Source: Rehmannia glutinosa
Lineage: Eukaryota; Streptophyta; Magnoliopsida; Lamiales; Orobanchaceae
Direction: 5' to 3'
NCBI GenBank assembly: GCA_016081115.2
Contig: JABTTQ020002839.1
Location: forward strand, 186,001-250,000
Length of the DNA stretch: 64,000 nucleotides
How positions within the stretch are numbered: the stretch's first letter is position 1; each line of letters begins with the position of its first letter. Below the pieces are notes generated by a model. The model worked only from the letters and a program-made list of their open reading frames with translations, ran no database searches and had not been told where the DNA came from. Of this stretch, positions 56,203 to 64,000 are shown one piece after another. Position numbers and translations under genes: made by a program.

Positions 56203-57047
56203 AGAGGCTTTCTGCTTCAACATGTGTTCATAATGTACTATTAATTTATCTCGTTTAAGAATTACTTATACGCCTGGAGTAGGAAACGAACCAAGGTTGT
56301 CGAAGTTTACCAAGGAGTCGGATAACTTGCGGATCATCTTCCCCGAGGTGAGGTTGAAACAGTGAGGAGCCGTTTGTCAAACGATCCGGGGACGATAATT
56401 TTCCGATAGTCTTTGTTGCAAACCATTTAACCAGTCTTTGCTTTCGGTCAAAGAAGGTATGAATTTTAAGGGATTTATTAATTTTACGGAAGCATGTTGG
56501 GCCTGATATGGTCGTAATGGACTATGTTCATTTTCAGTCTATAGACCTAATTTGTATATGGATTTATACTTGAAATAAGAATTTTGATTAAAGTATGTCC
56601 TGTTGAGTTTATAGGCTGGAAACCTGACACGATCCATTTAAAACCTCTGAATAGAGACTGGATCTAAGTAGGTGTAACAATGCCACGAACAAAACATATG
56701 ACAGAAAATAAGAATTCTCGTTTTTCGAAAAATTCGAAAAACAAATTACTTATGGAGTAAAATTTTCATGTTTAATGATTAATGCAATAAATTTATTATT
56801 ATGTAGTAGATTGCCACAAAATAGAGTTTAAAGGGATAACTTGAACTATTGTTTTAAAAGGATAAAATCTAGGGGCAAAATTGTCCATATAGGGTACAGT
56901 GTAATGATTTCATAGTTCAGGGGGCAAAGTATCACGATTTAAAGTTTGGAGGGTAAAGTGTAAAAATCAGTATAGTTCGAATGGGTAAGTGTATTTATCT
57001 TTTTTTGTATTTAGCCCGAACTTTAGGCCGGTTTTTGTAATTATCCC

Positions 57048-57332
57048 TTAAAAATATATCAGATGCATGTTATGCGTTTTACTTGCATGGTACCTTTTCT
57101 TGATCAAAACCAAACCTTGGGAATCATGAATTGCTAAAAGATTTTTACTAGACTCGTGGCCAGCCAAGCCTTGGACCATTTTGCATAGGAATTAGAAATT
57201 AATAAGATAATAATAGGCAACGTAAGGATGCCGAAACCATTTTTTAGATCAAATGTAATTTGGGCACAATTTTTGTAGTATCGTTGAATTTTGATGCAGA
57301 AGTTTCCTTCTTCGTGAATTAATAAAATAACT
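57048..57332. other. spacer between the nested MITEs and Gypsy-2
   Basis: No gene or terminal repeat recognised. Confidence 0.4.
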
Positions 57333-57929
57333 TGATGATACCCGAGCTGGCAAAAATATGTCCATGTGGCCATTCAGCTGATGATGACGAAGGTCGTCCA
57401 AAATGACGTGGCCCGACCAGGATGACGTAAGTAATTGAGCTGATGACATGGCACGAGCCGAGCCCGGTCCACTATATCCAAATAAAATCAAGCAAGTGTT
57501 CCACTCAACAAATCTCCCATTAAGTGGATTCAACACTCCAGTGGCAGACCAAGGTGCCACCTGTCAAACAGTCAAAGGGACAAGTCAACAAGTTCTTCTC
57601 AACACATGGCAGTATGCGCCTCATGTACACCAGGGAGAAGACTTGTGCCCCACGATTATCCCACTATTATGCTAGATGTAATGATGATTAGTCCACTAAT
57701 TGTATTAGTATAAATAGATCTCATTTCTTAGGAAAAAGACAAGAGAGACAATCCTACTATATAGCTTGTAAAGTTCAAATTGCGTAACAAAACCGACTAG
57801 ACACGCTTTGATCGGTCTTCGATATAAAAAGGCAGAATCAGTTACTTTTCGCATATTCCAAGTGTTCATTTTATTTCCACGTCACGTATTTTAAGTATTT
57901 TGTTTGTCGATCCAAGAAGCACATCAACA
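57333..57929 (+). repeat. Gypsy-2 5' LTR (~597 bp)
   Basis: Ends CACATCAACA at 57929, directly before the primer site. A TATAAATAG box lies at 57710-57718, with TGACGT/ATGACG motifs at 57400-57430. The start (TGATGATACC at 57333) is inferred from the terminal dinucleotide alone. Confidence 0.7.
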
Positions 57930-57930
57930 A

Positions 57931-57950
57931 ATTGGCGCTAGAAGGAGGGC
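57931..57950 (+). other. Gypsy-2 primer-binding site
   Basis: ATTGGCGCTAGAAGGAGGGC follows the LTR, typical of Tat/Athila-type Ty3/gypsy elements. Confidence 0.75.
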
Positions 57951-58028
57951 ACACCGTTTGGTCCAATCAGCTTTTCGAGATATCCAAACTATTCCGGCAA
58001 AGGTAATTTGTTTCATCTCCCTACCAAA

Positions 58029-59223
58029 ATGAGTGAAAACTCGAGAAACCTACGCAGAAATGATGACCCACCACAAGATACTCAAAATGGCCAATACCCC
58101 AACGGCCATAATGTGCCTCCAGCCGAAACTGGGGGCGCGGCTCCACACATTTTTTCAACTCCTCTCCGTGCGAAGTTTAAAGTTCCCCAAATTGGTCTGT
58201 ATGATGGAGAAACCGACCAAACTACTCATATCCACAAATACTTAGCGTGGACGGAGTTATATGGCCCGAGTGATGCCATTCTCGTGCGGCGTTCCCTTTA
58301 ACCCTGGGGGCGACCGAGCCCATCGATGGTTTCGGACCTACCCAGGGGTCCATTAGCTCGAACGATTTGATGCCGACTTTTACCACCTATTTCCTGACAT
58401 CCAAGGTCCGCACAGCTCCAAAGGACTCTCTTGTAAACATCAAGCAGGGCAAAGATGAGCCGCTGAAAAGTTATATCGCTAGGTTCAACAAGTAGATCCG
58501 AGAGATAGAGTCGGTCTCGAACGACGCAATGCTCATAGCGGCCATGGATGGGCTCGTACCCAATACTCGATTTAATTATGCAGTCCACGAGTTAGGGGTG
58601 AGCACATTCCAAGAATTCCTTATTCGCGCAGAGTGTCATATATATGTCAAGGAATCCATGTCCATTTTACAACCTGATCAGAGAACTCAGGGCACCAAAA
58701 AAGATGGTAAGAGAGAAGCCACTTCTGGTTCCGGTCAGGATTCAAGTCTTTCGCAGAGAATCCGACCACGCGATACAAGTCACACCAAAAAGTCCGTGTC
58801 GAGGTAGCGGAGATGAGGAGCACCTTGACCCACACCTCATCAGCCATTTGGAACGACATCAAGAACCTAAATCTGTTGCCACCAGCTCGCCCTTTGAAGT
58901 TGGATCTATCCAAATTAGACAGCAACAGATACTGTTGCTACCACAAATTGATTGGACATGAAACAGACGAGTGTCGGGATCTCATTCGAGAGATCATGAG
59001 AATAGTTCAGAGAAAAGGATTGAAAAGATATGTACACGAACTGCCAACACTCGCTCCCAAAACAAATCCAGAGCGAGTAGCCAATCCGGCTCGTTTACCA
59101 CCTCACAACGAAAATCCGGGACAGGAGATCCTGACATTGATCAATACCAATAGAGCCGAGGACAACCGGTCCGTCCAAAAAAGCAAAGCTGAAATCAGAG
59201 AGACTATGAACGCTGAGAAATAG
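58029..59223 (+). pseudogene. Gypsy-2 gag
   Basis: ATG 58029 (MSENSRNLRRNDDPP). Core FKVPQIGLYDGETDQTTHIH, then a frame break near 58290 and a stop near 58494. Further pieces are LIAAMDGLVPNTRFNYAV and ECHIYVKESM. A Cys/His segment CCYHKLIGHETDECRDLI lies near 58930-58985. Confidence 0.85.
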
Positions 59224-60040
59224 GTCCGAGTTGCAGAGATCCAGGAGGGCCGACCAATGGGGTATTTCACTTTCTCCGATCAAGATGCCGAATAGCTCGT
59301 ACACCCTAACTCCGACCCTCTGGTCATCACTGCGCTGATCTTGGGCATCCCCATGCATAGGATCCTGGTTGACTCGGGCAGCTACTCCTCGATCATTTAC
59401 ATCAGAGCCTTCAGGAGATTAAATGTAGACGACAGCTACATCCGGCCATGCAACGACAACATTTTAGGGTTTGGTGGGGGAAGAATCATCCCACTTGGTG
59501 AAGTCGACCTATCCATTCAAATGGGCCTGGGGCGCACAAGTGAACAGTGATCACCACTTTCAAGATCGTCAATTCAGACTCCGAGTATAACGCCATTATC
59601 AGATGACCGCTGCATTATCACTTGAAGGCAGTTGCCTTGGTATATTGTTTCTGCATCAAATTTCCAACCCCGGACGGAGAAGGAGTCCACAAAGGAAATC
59701 AAAGAGAATCCCGGGAGCGATCCTTAAAAATTAGGCCGGTTGAAATAAATGTAATCGAGAAAGGGGAATACAATAAGTCAACAGAAGGTGAAGGCATTGG
59801 GTCGGTCGATAAGACCGAGCCGAACATCGAACTGGGCAACCAAACTGAAGTTCCATTAGAGGATGACCTAGGAAAGAGACGATCACTGAGAAAGAAGAAT
59901 TATTTCTTCAGAAAAAAGAGGGGCAGAGTAAGAAACAAAAACATGCTGAGCCAATAGAATATATCGACATAGTAGATGTCGATAAGCAAAACGGGAGGCG
60001 CCAGCTCAGAATCAATCACAATTTACAAGAGCTGCTCAGA
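59224..60040 (+). pseudogene. Gypsy-2 protease and linker
   Basis: The aspartic protease frame 59341-59550 has MHRILVDSGSYSSIIYIR (DSGS intact), then GFGGGRIIPLGEVDL. The following linker (59622-59957) is Lys/Arg/Glu-rich. Confidence 0.85.
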
Positions 60041-61340
60041 TTGGAGCTGATCAAATTTGTGAGCAACAATCTAGATGTGTTTGCATGGACTCACGCCGAT
60101 ATGTCAGGCATCGACCCCAAACATGCCTGCCACCGCCTGAGTATCGACCTCACCTATCGGCCGATAATTCAAAAGAAAAAAAGTTGGGCCCAGACAGATA
60201 GACGGCACTGGAAGCCGAGGTCGGCAAATTGCTGGATAATAGGTTCATCAGGGAGGCACTTTACCCGCGATGGGTGGCCAACCATGTACTGGTCAAAAAG
60301 AGCAATGGGCAGTGGCGTCTCTACGAGATTTCACAGATTTAAACAAGGCATGCCCGGCGACGATTATCCCTTCCGAACAAAGGCTACATGGTCGACGCCA
60401 CAAAGAGAGCCATGAGTTAAGGAGCTTCATGGATGCATATTCGTGCTACAACCGGATCCGAATGCACGAATCGACGAAGAAAACACTTCCTTCTACTCGA
60501 CCCGGGAGTATACTCGATGTTTTAAATACCGTCACGGTGATCAAACCGCTAAGCCATGGTATGCGGTTCAACCGGTCGGACGGTTCAAACTGTTTTACCG
60601 GTTTTAATAAAAAATATTTATTTGAAATTATATTATATAAAATATGAATATGATTTATTAATATAGAAGGGAAAATTGTATATGTTTAGTTAAAACGAAA
60701 AAATGTATATATTTAGCTCAAAAATGACATAAATATATTAAATATTAGGTTTATAAATTATATTTTTATAAAAAAAGTGAAAAAAATACAAAAACTAAAA
60801 AAAAAAGTAAATTCCGGTTCAACCGGTTTTAGGCCGGTATTGTCCGGTTTGGCCGGTATTGACCGGTATTGACCGGTTTAACCGTTAAAACGGTTATTAG
60901 GACCTTACCGTACCGGTCCGACCACCGGTATCCGGTATAACCGGTTGAACCGGCCGGTACGGTACGGTATTTTGAACAGTGAGTATACTGCTACAAGATG
61001 ATACCGTTTGGCTTAAATAATCTTTGGGGCAACCTATCAGAGGTTAGTCAACAAGATGTTTGAAAAATTGATAGGGCACACTATGGAAGTCTATGTAGAT
61101 GGTATGCTTGTAAAATCTCTGTATGTTGTTGATCATCTTTCTGATCTTAATGAAATGTTCAAAATTTTACGCGAGTACAAGATGGTGTTAAATCCAAAAC
61201 AATATACATTTGGGGTTGGCTCGGGTAAATTTTTAGATTACATGGTCAGTCAGAGGGGAATAGAGGCTAATCCAGATAAAATCAAAGCTATAGTCGACTT
61301 GGAACCCCTAATTCTGTTAAAAAAATGCAAAGCTTAATGG
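60041..61340 (+). pseudogene. Gypsy-2 reverse transcriptase, split by a MITE
   Basis: Upstream piece: FVSNNLDVFAWTHADMSGID, then several shifts to DLNKACPATII and RSFMDAYSCYNRIRMHE. After the MITE: MIPFGLNN and a frame slip. The catalytic motif at 61092-61103 reads YVDG, where YVDD is expected, in the otherwise good context HTMEVYVDGMLVKS. The connection GSGKFLDYMVSQRGIEANPD follows. Confidence 0.85.
60515..60981. mobile_element. palindromic ACCGGT-rich MITE (467 bp) in Gypsy-2 RT
   Basis: Ends CGATGTTTTAAATACCG and inverted CACTGTTCAAAATACCG. The flanking 8-bp direct repeat AGTATACT is perfect (60507-60514, 60982-60989). Arms are dense in ACCGGTT/AACCGGT words in both orientations, and the centre is A/T-rich. 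Probably hAT type by duplication length. Removal restores a continuous RT reading at the site. Confidence 0.88.
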
Positions 61341-62391
61341 GTGCCTACCGCTTTAAGTAGATTCGTCTCAAGATCGACAGATAAATGTAAACCATTTTTC
61401 GAGATAATAAAGAAAAATAAGGATTTTGAATGGACCGAGAAGACACAGGCAACATTCGAATCATTGAAGCAACACTTAGCATCAATCCCTGTTCTGTAAG
61501 AACCGAGCTGGGGGGAAGACTTGTATTTATACCTCGCAGTTTTCGAGTATGCTATCAGCTTGGTACTCATCATATTGGATAATTCGATTCAACATCCAGT
61601 TTATTATATCAGCCAGGCCCTGCACGATGCCAAACTGAGATATCCTCCGAGGGAAAAGCTGGCATATGCATTGGTCATCTCGACATGGAAGCTAAGGCCG
61701 TACTTTTTGGAGCACAAAATCATTGTGTTAACAAATTATCCTTTGAAACAAGTCATGCACCAACCAGACACTTTAGGTCGGATGATCAAGTGGGCCATAG
61801 AGCTCAGCCAATTTGAAATTACATATGAGCCGAGGATGCCAATCAAAGGACAAACACTGGCAGACTTCATCGCAGAGTTCTCTCCGTTAATCCAACTAGA
61901 CATCATCGAAGAGCAAGAATGGAAATTGTTTGTCGACGGATCTTCCACCGCAGACCAAGCAGGGGGCGGGATTGTGATAATCAATCCAAAACATAAGTGT
62001 TATTGCTTCGCCGTACGGTTCCAGTTCCCGGCGACCAATAATGAGGCAGAGTATGAAACACTACTAGCAGGAGATGGCAACATCAATGGGCCTGAAGAGA
62101 CTACTCGTCCACAGTGACTCCTAGTTGGTAATCAATCAAATAAATGGAGAGTATGAAGCAAAGGAGCAGAAGATAGCACGGTATTTGGAGTTTGCGAAGA
62201 TTAAACTCTCTCAGTTCAAGGCAGAAATAATACATATACCCAGAATCGAGAATGTGCCAGCGGACGCCTTGGCACGGCTAGCATCCAGTCCGGGAACCGA
62301 CCTGATTGAAGATATTATGGTAACCCACTTATCTTCACCTTCTTTGAATACGAAGAAGATAAATGCCAACGAAGGTGCTGAGCCGACATAG
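61341..62391 (+). pseudogene. Gypsy-2 RNase H domains
   Basis: First RNase H with YLAVFEYAISLVLI, HPVYYISQALHDAKLRYPP, LAYALVISTWKLRPYF. Second, archaeal-like RNase H with WKLFVDGSSTADQAGGGIVI and ATNNEAEYETLLAGDG, then IPRIENVPADALARLAS. 61521-62117 is open; shifts lie near 61500 and 62110. Confidence 0.88.
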
Positions 62392-63629
62392 ATGACGCCA
62401 ATCATTCAATACCTGGAGCACGGGATTCAACCAAAAATCAAGGCCGAGGCTAGGACAATAAGAACTCAGGTTGCTCGGTACACTATAGTGGACGGAGTCC
62501 TGTACAAACATGGGTACTCGGTCCCACTGCTCCGGTGCTTATCAGAAACAGATGCCGACTATGCTCTCCGTGAAGTACATGAAGGAATTTGTGGGAATCA
62601 CGCAGGGGGGCAGACACTAAGATATAAACTGATCCGACAGGGATACTACTGGTCATCTTTGAAGCAATACACGATCTCACTAGTCAAGAAGTGCAAAAGA
62701 TGCCAACGATTTGCACCACAAGTTAGGTACCACCCCGAATAGCTCACCTCCATTTTTAGTCCTTGGTCATTTGCCAAATGGGGAATAGACCTCATCGGAC
62801 CACTCCCCACTAGCAAAGGGGACGTGAAGTATGACATAGTGGCAGTTGACTATTTTACTAAGTGGGCCGAGGCAGAGACCTTTACAAAGATAGACGAAGA
62901 GAAGATCGTCAGTTTTGTATGGAAGTCAATCATATGCAGGTTCGAGATACCATACTCGATAGTGACAAACAATGGAAAACAGTTCGATAACCGAAGATTT
63001 CGAACTTGTTGCGAACGTTTTCATATCAATAATCATTACTCCACTCCATATCACCCGCAGTCTAATGGCCAAGTCGAGGCGGTGAACAAAATACTTAAAT
63101 ACACGCTGAAGACGAGACTGGAAGAATCCAAGGGAAATTGGCCCAAGGAATTGCCCGAAGTACTATGGGCTTACAGAACAACCCACCGATCTTCCACGGG
63201 TGAAACATCTTTCTCCCTGGCATATGGAGTTGAGGCCGTCATTCCAGTGGAAATCGGGGCCCCAACATTCAAAATTGCTAATTTTTCCGAAGAAAAAAAT
63301 AAGTTCATCGGGATCGAGCCCAGCCCACTGAAGCTGACCTGGATCTGCTAGAAGAAAAGAGGTGCAGTGCCGAGATGAAAAATGCTATATACAAACAGAG
63401 AAATGAAATGTACTACAACTCAAAAGTGAAGGAAAGAAAATTTATGGTCGGCGATCTAGTCTTAAAAAGGGTCATCGGGATAGAGCCCAGCCCACTGAAG
63501 CCGACCTGGGAAGGTCCATATAGAATTAGCAAGGTCTTGTTAAATGGGGCGTATGAACTCGATTATTTGAGTGGGAAAAAATTCAACCACCCATGGAATG
63601 TATCTTATTTGAAGAAATATTATCAATAA
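62392..63629 (+). pseudogene. Gypsy-2 integrase
   Basis: HHCC zinc motif (HEGICGNHAGGQ, CKRCQRF), core WGIDLIGPLPTSKGDVKYDI, VAVDYFTKWAEAETFTKI, SIVTNNGKQFDNRRF and PQSNGQVEAVNK. The second catalytic Asp position reads VTNNG where VTDNG is usual. The C-terminal frame 63375-63629 ends FNHPWNVSYLKKYYQ. There is a stop at 62742, and a copied segment at 63304-63333 has replaced part of the linker. Confidence 0.88.
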
Positions 63630-63675
63630 GGTTCAAGTTTCTCGAGCAAGAAATCGATTATCTTAAATTCTATTC

Positions 63676-63810
63676 GCCTCGGCCAAGCCTCGAGCGCAGC
63701 ACTTTGCGTCTCGGCCTAGACCCGAGCACGTCACAAAAATTGTTTTTGAAAACTCGGCCTAGCATCGAGCTCACATCAAACAAAGACTCGGCCTAGTTTC
63801 GAGCACAACA
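63676..63810 (+). repeat. CTCGGCCTAG tandem repeats in the Gypsy-2 3' spacer
   Basis: Four imperfect ~35-45-bp units beginning CTCGGCC at 63678, 63710, 63753 and 63787, each followed by a CGAGC word. This continues the Tat habit of repeats downstream of integrase. The remaining 190 bp to the window end show no further feature. Confidence 0.7.
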
Positions 63811-64000
63811 TTTAGAAGAAGTTCATTCAAACATTCGTCCTGACATCTAATTCATACATCTATTCAAATATGTCGAGCCCAACACTTGGCGAAATTCAGA
63901 AATAACAACAAAGTGAAGAAATGACTAGAAGTAAATTCCATTAATGACAAAATATTTACATGAGGGCCTGAGTGATTACATCAAAGGAACAAGGCCAGTT

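Larger units (their letters stand above)
49262..56800 (+). mobile_element. endogenous pararetrovirus (Caulimoviridae), near full length, decayed
   Basis: Begins at a tRNA-Met primer-binding site and contains, in order, a coat-protein region, CCHC-type finger, movement-protein region, aspartic protease, RT and RNase H, a transactivator-position ORF, and a promoter with poly(A) signals. Total ~7.5 kb is a full caulimovirid genome length. Coat before movement protein in the first polyprotein fits the Solendovirus/Cavemovirus arrangement. Stops and frameshifts occur in every domain, so it is a non-functional genomic fossil as written. The right edge is approximate. Confidence 0.85.
49005..57000. 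mobile_element. MITE-B, long-TIR element carrying the pararetrovirus sequence
   Basis: Inverted arms of about 140 bp (49005-49145 and 56860-57000) begin GGGATAAATAC and AGATAAATAC. They share repeated words TTTTACACTTT, AACTTTAAA and ACCCCTAG/GCCCCTAG, at roughly 70 percent identity by eye. The 9-bp duplication TTTTTTGTA flanks both ends (48996-49004, 57001-57009), typical of Mutator-like insertions. A MITE of this kind would normally be well under 1 kb; here its arms are 8 kb apart, with a caulimovirid genome between them. Confidence 0.75.
48774..57047. mobile_element. MITE-A copy split by an 8-kb insertion
   Basis: The left segment 48774-49004 has AATTACAAAAGACCCCGAGG, TGTTTGATTTTGCCTCAAATTT and GGCTTATGAAAAGAGAAAT, matching the intron 5 copy in order. 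The right segment 57001-57047 has the matching end TTTTTGTATTTAGCCCGAAC and GTTTTTGTAATTATCCC. Removing 49005-57000 plus one 9-bp duplication rejoins the two. Confidence 0.8.
57333..64000 (+). mobile_element. Gypsy-2, Ty3/gypsy Tat-type, truncated by the window end
   Basis: 5' LTR, primer site, gag, protease, RT, two RNase H domains and integrase in Ty3/gypsy order. The second RNase H (KLFVDGSSTADQAGGG) is the Tat hallmark. Coding ends at 63629, and the 3' spacer with tandem repeats runs to the window end; the 3' LTR is outside. A MITE interrupts RT. Confidence 0.9.

Noticed and set aside
49005..57000. The pararetrovirus as a potentially replicating provirus
   Set aside because: Stops or frame changes occur in coat, movement, protease, RT, RNase H and transactivator regions. 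Even allowing for sequence errors, there is no evidence for an intact genome.
1..64000. CRISPR array, bacterial operon or plasmid features
   Set aside because: No regularly spaced direct repeats with unique spacers and no prokaryotic gene organisation; introns, LTRs and MITEs place this in a plant nuclear genome.

Overview
This is a repeat-dense stretch of a flowering-plant (eudicot) nuclear genome. The evidence is one spliced plant gene with canonical GT-AG introns, plus plant-type LTR retrotransposons (Copia and Ty3/gypsy-Tat), hAT, PIF/Harbinger and Mutator-like MITEs, SINEs and an endogenous pararetrovirus. The only apparently intact host gene is a six-exon, 640-codon Golgi-type putative methyltransferase of the PMT15/16 group at 42848-48406 (+). 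Nearly everything else is mobile DNA, much of it nested.

Layout. 1-6451: 3' part of a large LTR element with no visible reverse transcriptase, carrying a broken gag-like ORF, a polypurine tract and a ~1.5-kb LTR. 6452-9640: AT-rich DNA with a tandem duplication, a TIR element set between (TA)n tracts and small MITEs. 9641-16713: Copia-1 (minus strand), whose gag/protease junction is split by a 586-bp hAT MITE with a perfect 8-bp target duplication. 17894-35762: Gypsy-1 (Tat type, plus strand) with an antisense ORF and a CpG-dense minisatellite before its 3' LTR; its gag is interrupted at 19895-27753 by Copia-2 (minus strand, perfect CCCCG duplication). 36257-39070: two solo LTRs, the first partly tandemly duplicated together with its flank. 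40565-42539: SINEs and MITEs upstream of the methyltransferase gene. 42848-48406: the PMT gene, with the same MITE family in four of its five introns, plus SINE and ultra-truncated poly(A) inserts in intron 1. 48774-57047: a three-level nest in which an outer MITE of that family contains a long-TIR MITE with a 9-bp duplication, which in turn contains a near full-length but decayed caulimovirid genome. 57333-64000: the 5' LTR and coding part of Gypsy-2 (Tat type), with a 467-bp palindromic MITE cleanly inserted in its RT; the element runs off the window.

How the parts relate. The elements encode retrotransposition functions (gag, protease, RT, RNase H, integrase), but every polyprotein has stops or frameshifts, so none looks autonomous as written. 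Where two near-identical copies can be compared (Copia-2 LTRs; the 0.7-kb tandem duplication), many differences are small indels at CAG, CTG and CCG triplets. Some of the apparent frameshifts may therefore be base-calling errors at CHG-methylated cytosines rather than real decay. The PMT exons show no such damage.
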